A stretch of 64,000 nucleotides of DNA from Tragulus kanchil. Its lineage: Eukaryota; Chordata; Mammalia; Artiodactyla; Tragulidae. The translations under genes and the position numbers were made by a program. Every line of letters begins with the position of its first letter. The first letter of the stretch is position 1. Below the pieces are notes generated by a model. It had not been told where the DNA came from, ran no database searches, and was given only the letters and a program-made list of their open reading frames with translations. Below are positions 1 to 11,589 of this stretch, in pieces. The stretch lies in the NCBI GenBank assembly GCA_022376925.1, contig JAIOJX010000004.1:122041123-122105122 (forward strand). The letters run 5' to 3'.

Positions 1-1
1 G

Positions 2-118
2 TTTGAAAAATCTAAAGAAAAGTTAAAAAATGTTAAGGGTCTGTATGGTTCTAATGGTAAAGCTCTGCCAATCCAAGAGGCAGATTTCAGCAGCTTTAAA
101 AAAGAGTTAGTTAATTGA
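2..118 (+). CDS. Possible terminal coding exon (unrecognised, partial)
   Basis: The frame is open from the window edge to a TGA at 116-118 and encodes 38 residues that are lysine-rich and end in KKELVN. It has no start codon in view and would continue off the left side. An AATAAA lies about 430 bases downstream, so the layout resembles the last exon of a gene with a short 3' UTR, or the tail of a processed pseudogene. I do not recognise the protein. Thirty-eight open codons in AT-rich DNA can also occur by chance, so this is tentative; the sequence left of the window would decide it. Confidence 0.25.
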   Translation, partial: FEKSKEKLKNVKGLYGSNGKALPIQEADFSSFKKELVN

Positions 119-545
119 AATCACCCTTCCCTTAACTTGCCGCTTTTTCTGTCTCTTTAGTTGGCCCAACTTGTCCATTAGTATAATATTAAACAAATGA
201 AAACAAAAGGAAAAATGAAGCAGGGTTCTTTCTATGCACATTTCTAAGCCCAAGCAGTGTATGTTCCAAAACCATGTCTACAGAGCCAAAATTGTTGTGA
301 AAATGAAGCAGCTTTTTAGCCGATTGAAAATTACTTGAATTCGATGCTTGTTTTACATACCGAAAACTGCAGTTTAAAAAGTAATGGCAAAGCAGATGCT
401 ACTAAAACAGCACTCTTTCCCACATACAAGGCTTTGAAGGGCCTCTGAAATATACCCAAGAAAGCAGCTTACCTCATAAATCCTCTCAGGCAATGTCTAA
501 TGAAGTCTCATGTTATTTTCCCCCAATAATTTGTTAACCTTGAAA

Positions 546-551
546 AATAAA
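546..551 (+). promoter_or_regulatory. Candidate polyadenylation signal AATAAA
   Basis: This is an exact AATAAA hexamer some 430 bases after the stop codon of the open frame at the left edge. A GT-rich stretch is not obvious right after it. The hexamer is common by chance in AT-rich DNA; it is listed only because it fits a terminal-exon reading of the left edge. Confidence 0.2.
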
Positions 552-1635
552 GCTTTCCTGGATGTCTCCAACAACCTTGGCTTTCTGATCATGTGATCAG
601 GGAAAGGAATACACTCTGGCTTTCATTAGTTTGAGGACATCTGCAAGTAGAACTTAGAACACAAAACAATCTCGGTTGCTGATCTTGTTCTCTCATCTGG
701 ACCGAACAGTGTTAGTGTCAACAATTGCAGTAAACGGCATGGCTAGAGCTAACATAAACATTTCAAAAATCATAAGCTTAATATAGTCGTTCAGAGTTGG
801 AGCAAGCTATGACTAAACTCTCCTGTGCTCTAAACCACAGGCTACAGCCTGACTTTGATTTATCTCCAGAACAAAAATGTATCCAAGTCTACACACTTGG
901 GAGAAAAGTAAATGCTCCTGGCATGGGAAGTAGATGTGGCAAGAGGTACCTTTGGTGGATGGATAAACGCTGAAAGTTCAAAAAAGGACTGTAATGCCTG
1001 CTTGTAGCGGGTGGGAGGTGATCAGTGGGTCCCATTGCTATTAAGGTCAAGTCATAAAAGTAGATACTGTTTATTTCTGTGGTGGCAATTCTTAGGCTTT
1101 AGCTCCTCCTCTGGCCACATTTTCTTAAATAGCTCCATGCCATTCCTATTATGTTCAGGCTTTCTTTAGATCCAAGGCAAGACAAAGGAAAAAACAACCT
1201 AAACAAAAACAAACGGAAACAAAATGCATTGGGTTTTCTTTATAAACATGTCAGCCACAAGGTAGGCAATTCCCTTCAAATAAAGGAATTATTTGCTGGA
1301 TCACTGTGCCCAAGTAAAAAGTCTAACATCTATAAGACCAGACTGTTTTTTGTTTTTAGTTTTTTGTAGAATCTAGTTTTATGGAGCCAAAGATACTTTT
1401 GAGCTTCATGTTTATTCCCAGGGCCAATTCTATGATAAAAATAAATTGAATGGCACTACTCTACTGTATCTGCAATGGAATGCTTACCATCCCTAGACTG
1501 AAACTAAATGATTAGGCCCTAACGCCTTCTATTTATAGGTCTTTCTAAATTCTAAGAATAGAGATCCTGTCTCCGTTTTCATAATTACATTTGGGCAACT
1601 CTTTACAATTGCAAAATGAATTGCTCATTGTCTCT
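552..1635. other. Intergenic or 3' flanking DNA, nothing recognised
   Basis: This is single-copy-looking AT-rich sequence. The 72-codon frame at 1151-1369 has no recognisable domain, is lysine/asparagine-rich and looks accidental. No repeat family was recognised. Confidence 0.5.
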
Positions 1636-1639
1636 GTTA

Positions 1640-1795
1640 CTGTTGCCCGTAACAACCTCAAGAGATGGGCCAACAGAGAATTATGACCCATATTTGGCAG
1701 GTAAGGAAACAGAATACAGAAAGTGCCAGAGCTGGGACTTGATGCTAGGTTATCAGATGCTAAGCCTTACTGTCTTTATACTACACCATGCTCTC
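1640..1795 (+). repeat. MIR SINE relic
   Basis: The stretch resembles the mammalian-wide MIR core and 3' part: a 'ggtaaggaaacaga' segment corresponding to the 'gatgaggaaactgag' motif, then 'gtgccagagctgggacttga', which parallels the MIR 'gtggcagagccgggattcga' motif. It is strongly diverged, as expected for a pre-eutherian repeat. Confidence 0.55.
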
Positions 1796-1964
1796 TCTAT
1801 GCAAATACAAGAAACAGAATTATAATAAATCTTGTTTTGACCTATGTAGACTTTTCCTGATTTATAATGACCCAGGGAGGGGGAATGGCCACAACATGCT
1901 CTGAAAAATACATGAAAAGACTGCTCACTTGGATCCTTCACACAACGGCCTTTTCTAGAAATCT

Positions 1965-2175
1965 GTGACTAGACATCTATTATGTGTACTGTATATTATC
2001 TCCTCAAAATCCCTTGATAGTCCAAAGCTAAGTATGATTGTTCTTCATTTATACATGATAAAATGGAATGTGAAAAAAATAAATAATTTGTTCAAAATCA
2101 TCTTGTTATGGAATGGCAAAAGTAGAATTTGAACTAAGTATGTCTGAGTCCAAAACACATGCTTTGGGCATCAGA
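1965..2175 (+). repeat. MIR SINE relic (second)
   Basis: This is another diverged MIR in the same direction. It shows the 'aaaatggaatgtga...aataatttgttcaaaatca' block, then 'atggcaaaagtagaatttgaa', and ends in a 'tctgagtccaaaacacatgct' block. All three parallel successive MIR consensus segments in order. Confidence 0.55.
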
Positions 2176-2489
2176 CTCCACTGCCATAGCTCAGTCAGTC
2201 AAAGACTACAAATTTGCATGTAAGACTAGCTAAGCAAATAAGAAACCATCAGAATTTCTTATACTTCTGTAGCATTTTGTTCAGCTCTAATGCTATACAT
2301 TTTTCCTCTCAGCACTTCAATCTACTATGAAATTTCAGCATACCTTTTTTTGTGTAGTCAGACTTATAAAAACTATATTCAACTAGTATCTGTTGAATTA
2401 GTTCTTCATCTTCTCTCAGGTGACTACTTAATTCTTCTTTTCATCAATCTGAAAAATCAATTGAGAGGTATTTATTAAGTGCTTACTCT

Positions 2490-2704
2490 GAGCTCCACTG
2501 GTGGCTCAGTAGTAAAGAATATATCTGCCAATGCAGAAGACTCAAGTTCTATCCCTGGGTTGGGAAGACCGTCTCAAGAGGGAAATGGCAACCCACTCTA
2601 GTATGCTTGCCTGAGAAATTCCATGGACAGAGAGGCCTGGTGGGCCACAGTCCATGGGTCAAAAAATAGTTAGACATGACTTAGCTACTAAACAACAAAC
2701 AATG
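2490..2704 (+). mobile_element. Bov-tA SINE
   Basis: A full-length ruminant tRNA-derived SINE. It has the A-box region 'tggtggctcagtagtaaag', a degraded B-box region around 'agttctatccctgggttggg', the 'aaatggcaacccactctag' and 'attccatggacagagaggcc' body blocks, and a tail ending near 'ctactaaacaacaaacaa'. A 5'-truncated second copy at 3667-3838 is not an independent insertion; it is the left end of the second copy of the 1,126-bp assembly duplication. Confidence 0.88.
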
Positions 2705-4792
2705 GACCAAGCCTGTTACACACTGCAAATTTTTAAAAAATAAGTAAAGACAGTAAGCCACCTCTGAGGAGCTTATTATCAAGCTATAAATACATGACTT
2801 CAAATGGCAGCAGAAAACATATAAATGCTCAACTCAAAAATGCTTAAAAACATATAAATAATCAAATAAGAGATAAATGCAGGGTCAGGGACCTCTGAAG
2901 TCTAAGTAACAATAACATTGTTATAGTTGCCATAACTTTTGCACCTTCCACTGGTAAGATAAGGAGTCTTTGGGTTTTCACTCATTAAAAAATTTGCTCC
3001 ACCATCCAAGTGGGATCAAGATATATTAGTGAATTATTTTCCACTCAGAATTTTCTTCCATCTATCCTCAGTCAATCCAGATTCTTCCAGCTCAGGTTCT
3101 ACCCCTTATAAAAAGGTTCCATTTATCTCCATTCACAAATTTTATTTTCTGTGCTTCTAAACATTTTGATCTTATTTGATTTCAAGTGACAGAAGCAACT
3201 CAGATTAGGTTAGGCAAAAGAAACATTACTGGTTCACATTTATAAAAGTTTCCTATAAATTTATCATAACTTGCAATCCTGACTCAAGAAGCAAACTCTC
3301 TTTTAATGGAAATAGTTTTCTATGTCACTATTAACTTTTTGTTTACAAAGAATAAACACAAGCTTAATTGTAGCTCCATCAGAAACCTTCAATCTGTAAC
3401 TATGCAGGTTGAAGTTTTCACTATGAATATATAATGAAAAGGAATGACTGTTTTCATTTGTTTTTTTGTTTTTTTCTTTTTCTGAAAAGAGAATCTATCC
3501 TTGCCAGTTGAAATATTGTAACATGGGTAGGAGCCTCTCTGTCATTTAACTGTCATGATTTTTAGCCTTGGTCTATTAGTGTCATCTGGGAATCTTTTAA
3601 AAAGAAATCAATTGTCACCCTCCTTCCCCCTCAACACCAGACCAATTCAATCAGAAGCCTGGAAGGCTCAAGTTCTATCCCTGGGTTGGGAAGACCGTCT
3701 CAAGAGGGAAATGGCAACCCACTCTAGTATGCTTGCCTGAGAAATTCCATGGACAGAGAGGCCTGGTGGGCCACAGTCCATGGGTCAAAAAATAGTTAGA
3801 CATGACTTAGCTACTAAACAACAAACAATGGACCAAGCCTGTTACACACTGCAAATTTTTAAAAAATAAGTAAAGACAGTAAGCCACCTCTGAGGAGCTT
3901 ATTATCAAGCTATAAATACATGACTTCAAATGGCAGCAGAAAACATATAAATGCTCAACTCAAAAATGCTTAAAAACATATAAATAATCAAATAAGAGAT
4001 AAATGCAGGGTCAGGGACCTCTGAAGTCTAAGTAACAATAACATTGTTATAGTTGCCATAACTTTTGCACCTTCCACTGGTAAGATAAGGAGTCTTTGGG
4101 TTTTCACTCATTAAAAAATTTGCTCCACCATCCAAGTGGGATCAAGATATATTAGTGAATTATTTTCCACTCAGAATTTTCTTCCATCTATCCTCAGTCA
4201 ATCCAGATTCTTCCAGCTCAGGTTCTACCCCTTATAAAAAGGTTCCATTTATCTCCATTCACAAATTTTATTTTCTGTGCTTCTAAACATTTTGATCTTA
4301 TTTGATTTCAAGTGACAGAAGCAACTCAGATTAGGTTAGGCAAAAGAAACATTACTGGTTCACATTTATAAAAGTTTCCTATAAATTTATCATAACTTGC
4401 AATCCTGACTCAAGAAGCAAACTCTCTTTTAATGGAAATAGTTTTCTATGTCACTATTAACTTTTTGTTTACAAAGAATAAACACAAGCTTAATTGTAGC
4501 TCCATCAGAAACCTTCAATCTGTAACTATGCAGGTTGAAGTTTTCACTATGAATATATAATGAAAAGGAATGACTGTTTTCATTTGTTTTTTTGTTTTTT
4601 TCTTTTTCTGAAAAGAGAATCTATCCTTGCCAGTTGAAATATTGTAACATGGGTAGGAGCCTCTCTGTCATTTAACTGTCATGATTTTTAGCCTTGGTCT
4701 ATTAGTGTCATCTGGGAATCTTTTAAAAAGAAATCAATTGTCACCCTCCTTCCCCCTCAACACCAGACCAATTCAATCAGAAGCCTGGAAAG
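2541..4792. repeat. Direct duplication 1: two adjacent ~1,126-bp copies
   Basis: Bases 2541-3666 recur at 3667-4792 essentially without change. The junction falls inside a Bov-tA on one side and unrelated unique DNA on the other, with a few bases of shared 'ctcaag' context. There is no transposon structure and no flanking target duplication. This is one of seventeen such events and is interpreted as an assembly artefact. The 61-codon frame across the junction (3555-3740) is chimeric. Confidence 0.93.
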
Positions 4793-4871
4793 TCTAGACA
4801 ACAGTATTTCTTTAAAGATTACCATGCAATTCTAATGTGCAATGAGGACTGAAAAGTCATCTTCTGTCTAG

Positions 4872-5102
4872 TGTGTGCATATATGTGCTAGGTCACTTCA
4901 GTTATTTCCAACTCTTTGCAACCCTATGGACTACAGCTCACCAGGCTCCTCTGTTCATGGGGATTCTCTAGGCGAGAATACTGGAGTAAGTTACCATGCC
5001 CTCTTCCAGGGGATCTTCCTGACCCAAGGATTGAACCTGAATCTCTTATGTCTCTTGCATTCACCTGTGGGCTCTTTACCACTAGCACCATGCAGGAAGC
5101 CC
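4872..5102 (-). mobile_element. Bov-tA SINE, minus strand
   Basis: A reverse-complement Bov-tA carrying the 'ctggagtaagttaccatgcc', 'ggggatcttcctgacccaag' and 'attgaacctgaatctctt' blocks. It is flanked by an 11-bp imperfect target duplication, cttctgtctag at 4861-4871 and cttctgtcttg at 5103-5113, which marks it as a genuine retroposition. Confidence 0.88.
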
Positions 5103-5113
5103 CTTCTGTCTTG

Positions 5114-7919
5114 TACCTACACTATACCATCCACTCAGTCAAGGAGTTAGTGCTATGACACTAACAGAAGGATAGTTAATTTTGGCTACTAGGCAAAGAC
5201 AAAACAAGAAATGATTAGCAGAAGACTTCATACATACTTATTTTTATCCCCAAATGTGGCAATGATTCTTAGTCATGGACCCCAACAACAATTTGCAATT
5301 TCATTGCAGAGATCACTTCCTGACCATAAAATTCTAGAACGTTTATATGTGTCTTCCATTCTCTGAGTTTTTGTTTGTGTTTTGCAGGGGTGTAGAGGTT
5401 AGTTATTTTGTGCCCATGAAATTAGCCAGGGAATTATTTACCATCAGTCAGACTTCACAGAAAATATGAATTGGAGGTTTAGACTACTAACTCCAGGCAT
5501 AAATAGAATTAGATGTATGGCTAGTAGATATGTTCTATGTGCTGTTCTGAAACAGAAGCCCACTTACTTGAAGTTGTTAAAGGACAGTTATTTGAATGGA
5601 CTTGTTAGCACGCCAGGTGAAATGACAGGAGCTATAAAGTTGACCATAAATGTCACTTGTAATTAAAGATAATGCACGCATGGTGGTTCATCTAAGAAAA
5701 CAGAAGACTGCATTAGAAGGAAAAAAGCAGCTTAGCTACTGTTTTATTCATAGGTTATTAGTAACTAAAAACATTACAGCATTTGTGGAAGAATGGAGTT
5801 ATTGACTGCATTGGAGCAAAAGGCCTAAAAAAAGTGACAGTTGGTTACTTAAGGGTTTATTTTCTGCCAACCAAAAAGATTGCTACCAGTCTTTTCTTCA
5901 CTTACCTTGATTTTATGGGCACTGCTGACTCAAGAAGGAAATCTATGTCTTCAGAATCAACAATTTACACTCAGTGGCCCAACTGGCAGAAAATAGAAAT
6001 AAACAGAAAAAAACTCTTATTTTGCAATACTAGCAAAGAAAACACTGACCTTCCACCTCCTACCTAATCTAGCCTCAATTGCTTTTCTGACACCAAGCCT
6101 AGTAAAGTGAAAAGGGGTTTTCAAAGGAAGGAAAGAAACATCTGGACTTCAGATTCCCCTTCAAAGTAGAAACCAAGCCTATAAAGGTTACATGTTTCAA
6201 TGAGCCACGCAAAACGAAGGAGAAAGTTCAACTGCGTATCCCACTTGACCTTGGCTTTAACACAGGATCACATTGATCCTGATGGAGAGATTAAAAAGCC
6301 AAGTCCAGAACTGCTCACCAAGCAAATTCACAAGGGGAGTTCTAAGAGTTCTTTGGCACTCTTGCTTCATATGGAATTAGCAGGGATGATCCCAGGCCAC
6401 AAATGTAGCAATATTTTAACTCAGTGTGCAAAATTTCAAAGATAAAGCCCAGAGATTGGAAGCAGTACTGAACTTTTCAAATACCCTGCTTTCCATGAAA
6501 TTAGCCAGGAATTATTTACCATCAGAATTAAAAATATGAATTGGAGGTTTAGACTACTAACTCCAGGCATAAATAGAATTAGATGTATGGCTAGTAGATA
6601 TGTTCTATGTGCTGTTCTGAAACAGAAGCCCACTTACTTGAAGTTGTTAAAGGACAGTTATTTGAATGGACTTGTTAGCACGCCAGGTGAAATGACAGGA
6701 GCTATAAAGTTGACCATAAATGTCACTTGTAATTAAAGATAATGCACGCATGGTGGTTCATCTAAGAAAACAGAAGACTGCATTAGAAGGAAAAAAGCAG
6801 CTTAGCTACTGTTTTATTCATAGGTTATTAGTAACTAAAAACATTACAGCATTTGTGGAAGAATGGAGTTATTGACTGCATTGGAGCAAAAGGCCTAAAA
6901 AAAGTGACAGTTGGTTACTTAAGGGTTTATTTTCTGCCAACCAAAAAGATTGCTACCAGTCTTTTCTTCACTTACCTTGATTTTATGGGCACTGCTGACT
7001 CAAGAAGGAAATCTATGTCTTCAGAATCAACAATTTACACTCAGTGGCCCAACTGGCAGAAAATAGAAATAAACAGAAAAAAACTCTTATTTTGCAATAC
7101 TAGCAAAGAAAACACTGACCTTCCACCTCCTACCTAATCTAGCCTCAATTGCTTTTCTGACACCAAGCCTAGTAAAGTGAAAAGGGGTTTTCAAAGGAAG
7201 GAAAGAAACATCTGGACTTCAGATTCCCCTTCAAAGTAGAAACCAAGCCTATAAAGGTTACATGTTTCAATGAGCCACGCAAAACGAAGGAGAAAGTTCA
7301 ACTGCGTATCCCACTTGACCTTGGCTTTAACACAGGATCACATTGATCCTGATGGAGAGATTAAAACGCCAAGTCCAGAACTGCTCACCAAGCAAATTCA
7401 CAAGGGGAGTTCTAAGAGTTCTTTGGCACTCTTGCTTCATATGGAATTAGCAGGGATGATCCCAGGCCACAAATGTAGCAATATTTTAACTCAGTGTGCA
7501 AAATTTCAAAGATAAAGCCCAGAGATTGGAAGCAGTACTGAACTTTTCAAATACTGCTTTCCTGGTAGACATTGTGAAAAAAAAAAACACATGTGTAAGA
7601 GCTGTTGAAAGATTTCTTTATGGAAGGAAAATAAGAATGTAGGCCACTAGGGCTACAGAAGATGAAGAATAAAGGTGAGTGGGTGGCAAACCCCAAAACC
7701 TTTTTTTTTACATATTCCTGCTCTAAATTGCAAAGTCATGCTACCTTCAGTGAAAATTGCTGTCATACTACAGCAAAATAGCATGTAAATAATTTTTATC
7801 AATAAAACTTACATACAGTTCTGAATTAATCACAAAGGTACACTTCAAACCTAAAATTCTGAATATCTGACTGAAAGATTGACAACAAGAGAGATTAACA
7901 GCAAAAGTCTATGGTGGGC
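5114..7919. other. Unique intergenic DNA (apart from duplication 2), no gene seen
   Basis: No repeat family was recognised apart from the assembly duplication. Reading frames of 66, 94 and 81 codons occur twice here with identical or nearly identical translations. That conservation comes only from the duplication and is no sign of selection. Confidence 0.5.
5415..7562. repeat. Direct duplication 2: two adjacent ~1,075-bp copies
   Basis: Copies run 5415-6493 and 6494-7562. The interiors are identical apart from a single base (aaaaagcc versus aaaacgcc near 6298/7368). The two ends facing the junction differ by small indels: 'ccagggaatt' versus 'ccaggaatt', a missing block around 'gtcagacttcacag', and 'ataccctgct' versus 'atactgct'. 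Errors confined to the junction-facing ends point to low-coverage read ends rather than an old genomic duplication. Confidence 0.93.
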
Positions 7920-7927
7920 CACTAGTC

Positions 7928-8105
7928 CAGGGGTCCCCAACCTCTGGGATCTAATGCCTAATGATCTAAGATGGAGTTGATGTAATCAGGAATAGAAATA
8001 AAGTGCACAATAAATGTAATGAGCTCAGATCATCCTGAAATCATCTACCCCACAACCTGTCCATGGAGAAATTCGTCCCTGGTGCCAAAATGTTGGGGAC
8101 TGCTA
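7928..8105 (+). mobile_element. Non-autonomous hAT transposon, MER1/Charlie-like
   Basis: The left end 'caggggtccccaac' and right end 'gttggggactgcta' form a terminal inverted repeat typical of the MER1 group of hAT-Charlie elements. An internal block, 'atctaatgcctaatgatct', also matches that group. Flanking 8-bp sites cactagtc and cactaatt (6 of 8 identical) fit the 8-bp target duplication made by hAT transposases. It is about 178 bp, internally deleted, with no coding capacity. Confidence 0.75.
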
Positions 8106-8134
8106 CACTAATTCATCTCTCCCACTGCTCTAAC

Positions 8135-8295
8135 AGAAAGCACCCTGGACTAACAGGCTGGGAAGCTGGGCTCCAGCCCCACCTCAGTCACCACTGATCT
8201 CCACCTCAGCCAGGCTTCTTACGTCCTTTGAGCCTTAATTTCTTCACCAGTAAAAGAATTCTAGAACCAAAGTATTTATCGTCATTATGGGAGTT
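8135..8295 (+). repeat. MIR SINE relic
   Basis: The blocks 'ccctggactaacaggctggg', 'ctccagccccacctcagtca' and 'gagccttaatttcttcacca' parallel consecutive MIR consensus segments (accurate order, plus orientation). Divergence is high, so the boundaries are approximate. Confidence 0.6.
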
Positions 8296-8299
8296 ATAC

Positions 8300-8976
8300 A
8301 AACCTGCTCATGATTACCATGCCCCTATTTTCAACTAGTTTTTTCTGACTAGTAAAACTCATAGTGTATTTCCACCTCTTCTCCAGGACACTCATTAACT
8401 CTCCTGCAGATCTAACTCAGCTCAGTACTATTCATGTGCTCTAATGTCTTCTCTCTATGAGATTATAAACTCTCCTGAGACATAAAATGACTTGTTTTTA
8501 ACTGAATCCCTTACTGAAATCAAAAGTGTTTATGTACAAGGTAGATACATGCAAGTGTTTTTTGGATAAATGTATGAGTGGGTGAATAGTTGCCACTTAT
8601 GGAGTTAATTGACCAGTTACTATTATTAAGGATGACCCATAAAAGTAAGCCAAAAGAAACGCTGATTTCTAGAGAGGAGGATCTAGTCATTATACCAAAA
8701 AGTTGCCAGACTAAATTTGTTAGATGGTAAGAAAAAAGTTTCCACTTGAAAATCCCCATATTATCCCTTTTTTGAAAGAATCACAAAAGTTATATACTTC
8801 ATCTGAATATATTAAAGCTATACAATGTTAATTGACATAAAAAATTTTTTCATGAAAATTAAAGTCTAGTCTTCCTAGTTCTTATTTATATACTTATTTT
8901 TTAATGTTTCTTGGGTCTTTGCTCTATTTTATTAATTAATATAGAAATGCTTAACTCTGTAATTGTACAACCATTT
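8300..8976. other. AT-rich intergenic DNA, nothing recognised
   Basis: No repeat with recognisable structure and no frame of interest was seen. The 79-codon minus-strand frame at 8520-8759 shows no domain. Confidence 0.45.
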
Positions 8977-8991
8977 AAAAGCATATAAATA

Positions 8992-9304
8992 GGGCGGCCC
9001 TGGTGGTCCAGTGCGTAAGGACACCGCCTTGCAGTGCAAGGGATGTTGGTTCAATCCCTGGCCTGGGAAGATCACATGTGCCACAGAGCAGCTAGACCAA
9101 TGTGTCCAATTACCGAGCTGGAGCGCTGGAGCTCTGGAGCACATGCGCCCAGAGCCAGTGCTCTGCAACAACAGAGGCCACTGCTATGGTAGGCCCACAC
9201 GGGCCAAAGAACAAAGATGGATGAAAATAGATATGAAAGACCAATAGAAGTGGCCCACCTGCCCCCTTTCCTCCCCACCCCATCCCCCCCAAAAAAATAA
9301 AAAT
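8992..9304 (+). mobile_element. CHR-related tRNA-derived SINE with distinctive tail
   Basis: The head carries a tRNA-type internal promoter: A-box region 'tggtggtccagtgcg' and B-box 'ggttcaatccc'. It is followed by a CHR-like body ('agatcacatgtgccacagag', 'gctctggagcacatgcgccc'). Beyond this is a tail not present in Bov-tA: 'gaacaaagatggatgaaaat', then 'gaccaatagaagtggccc', a C-rich run and an A-rich end. A perfect 15-bp target duplication (aaaagcatataaata at 8977-8991 and 9305-9319) shows that the whole 313-bp unit moved as one element. Confidence 0.85.
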
Positions 9305-9337
9305 AAAAGCATATAAATAATCACATTTTTCTGTTCT

Positions 9338-9533
9338 GGGGGCCTGCCAGGTGGCAAAGAAGGAAAGAAGCCATGCACACAAAAGACCCAGGGTTCAATC
9401 CCTGGGTCAGGAAGAACCCTGGAGTAAGAAATGGCAACTCACTCCAGTATTCCTGTGTGTAAAATTCCATGGACAGAAGAACCCTATGGGTTACAGCCCA
9501 TGGGGTCACACAAAGTCAGACGTAACTGAGCTT
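9338..9533 (+). mobile_element. Bov-tA SINE
   Basis: It contains 'cagggttcaatccctgggtc' (B box), 'aaatggcaactcactccagt', 'aaaattccatggacagaaga' and 'ggttacagcccatggggtc'. The tRNA-like head is diverged. It lies 18 bases after the target site of the preceding SINE. Confidence 0.85.
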
Positions 9534-9539
9534 TTGAGC

Positions 9540-10235
9540 CTGTACATCTCATATATACTGAAGAAAAACTTTCAAGGGCATGAGATATAAGAATGTTATG
9601 TATTTATGGATTTTACCAATATTATTGGCTCCTTTAATCAGACATTTTCGATATTTATTATACCAAAAGTGTGCTTACATCAAATGATTCCACTGGAGAA
9701 ATAGTTAGCAATTATAGTAAAAGGAGAAAATATAGAGGCTCAGACATTATGAGTCTTGCAATATCACAACAGAGTCCTCTTCTACTAGCATATGAAAAGT
9801 TTTTTTACTTGCTAATTAAACTCTACCACCCCTCTTCTCTTTGCTACATAAACACATATTTTATCCTATGCATAACTTCAGTTCATTTTTCTATGCAAAT
9901 AGCTAAGGAGACATGATATGACACACCCCTTTTCTGCTTGGATTTTGGTTATCAGCTTACATTTGAAAGGAAAGTACATGGAGGAAAATCATAGTAGATG
10001 GACAAGATTAATTTCTAAAATAAAGAAGTCACAAGACAATGAAGGGCCACAAATTAGGTAAGCAAGAAATATGACAGCCTTACTCTGTGCATTGCATCCT
10101 CAGCCAACGGTTGGGTTTTAAATAAACATTTTATTCACATGTGGTCTTCAGTTCCCTGTTAGAGTTTACTATCACAAACCTTCATTTTGGCTAAAATATA
10201 TTTTAAAATATTTGGTCATCTCATGTAGTCACAAC
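9540..10235. other. Intergenic DNA, nothing recognised
   Basis: Single-copy-looking sequence. The 81-codon frame at 9671-9916 has no recognisable feature. Confidence 0.45.
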
Positions 10236-10249
10236 AAAATCATTGGGAA

Positions 10250-10516
10250 GGGCTGGTGGTCCAGTGGGTGAGGACACCGCCTTGCAGTGCAAGGGGCACC
10301 GGTTCGATCCCTGGCCTGGGAAGATCCCATGTGCCGCAGAGTGGCTGCACCAATGTGTCCAACTACCAAGCCGGAGCTCTGGAGCCCATGCACCCAGAGC
10401 AGTGCTCTACAACGAGAGAGGCCACTGCAATGGGAGGCCCTCACAGGCCTAAAGAACAAAGATGGATGAAAAATAGATAAATGAAAGATCAATAGAAGTG
10501 GCCAAAAAAGAAAAAA
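10250..10516 (+). mobile_element. CHR-related tRNA-derived SINE with distinctive tail (copy 2)
   Basis: Same family as the element at 8992. The A-box region 'tggtggtccagtggg' and B-box 'ggttcgatccc' are intact. The body 'gatcccatgtgccgcagagt' and the tail 'aagaacaaagatggatg...caatagaagtggcc' are in the same order. Flanks are an imperfect target duplication, aatcattgggaa before the element and attcgttgggaa after its A-rich end. Confidence 0.85.
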
Positions 10517-10581
10517 AAATTCGTTGGGAAACCCCAAACCAGTTAAATCTATTATAAGTTGGTTCATTAAAATCACATTGT

Positions 10582-10591
10582 ACACACACAT

Positions 10592-10632
<41 letters not shown>
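10582..10632 (+). repeat. (CA)n microsatellite
   Basis: About 51 bases of CA dinucleotides with one TG interruption near the left side. It gives rise to the meaningless VCVC-rich minus-strand and HTHT-rich plus-strand reading frames. Confidence 0.97.
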
Positions 10633-10634
<2 letters not shown>

Positions 10635-10649
10635 GACCAGTCTTTAAAA

Positions 10650-11589
10650 ACCAATTTTATCGTCAGAATTTCATTTTGGACAGATTGTTCCTCTTCACAT
10701 ATCCCTACCTTAAAAGGAAAATTTCAATACTAAGAGCCACCAGATAAGCAGGAGCATAACAGATAAAGGCAGTCAAACAAAAACCAAATCCAGCAAGAAT
10801 AATGCTTGGCACACACTTGCACTACATATCCTATAATAATTGAGTTCAACCTGTACCAACACCAGCATGTGGTGTTTGCCAGCTGAGGTTCACAGTGCTC
10901 AGCTGTTAGCCTGAACTCTAAACAAACCAACAGGCAAAAGTGGATCAGAGGGGCAAGTCACACCTGTGATATATCTTCTGGTCATAAGTACGAGAAATGT
11001 TGACTACAGTGACCCAGAATCACTGAAACAGCAGAGCTGTTAGGCATATTTATCAGATTGGCCCAAGGCTGATATGACAGAAACAACATGTTCTGCTATT
11101 CGGTGAACCTACTGCTGTAAATACCACTCAAGCAACCCATGAACTCCAATGGAGTTCTGTTTATTTTGCACGTAACAGAAGGAGAAGATTTTTCTGACAT
11201 TTCTGCTCTGAATTACACACAAAAAATTAACCACTGACTGGACTTGACACAAAAAGAAAAGAAAGTAGCTGCTTGATGCCAAAAATTTATCTCTGAAAGA
11301 TAAGCTATTTTCAATATTTTTCAGTGAGCATCAGATGGAGTCTTTTGTACAAGATTATATTTGATTGCTCTCTTTAAAAGTATACCGTTAAGTCATTATT
11401 TGCTCACAAGACATAGCTCAAAAATAATTTTAAGCAACAACATAATAATTCAGAATAACTAAACCTAAAATTTCACATACAAAAGAATTCTAAAGACTAG
11501 CCTTCAGTTTTGAAACAAAATTATCTAGCACTTTACTTCTCTGAAATTATGTTTAATCCCTCAGCAAAAATGAAGTAGAGAGCTAAGAT
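10650..11589. other. Intergenic DNA, nothing recognised
   Basis: No gene, repeat family or structural signal was recognised in this stretch. Confidence 0.45.

Noticed and set aside
5466..7515. Three reading frames (66, 94 and 81 codons) each found twice with the same translation, suggesting conserved small proteins
   Set aside because: They repeat only because the whole 1.07-kb DNA segment is duplicated, intergenic bases included. There is no codon-specific conservation, domain or start context.
8992..9110. tRNA gene, from the A- and B-box motifs
   Set aside because: The boxes are part of a SINE head. No cloverleaf is maintained and the unit continues into SINE body and tail, bounded by a target duplication. 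The same applies to all Bov-tA heads.
10229..10654. 141-codon minus-strand frame rich in Cys-Val
   Set aside because: It is the antisense of a SINE joined to the CA microsatellite.
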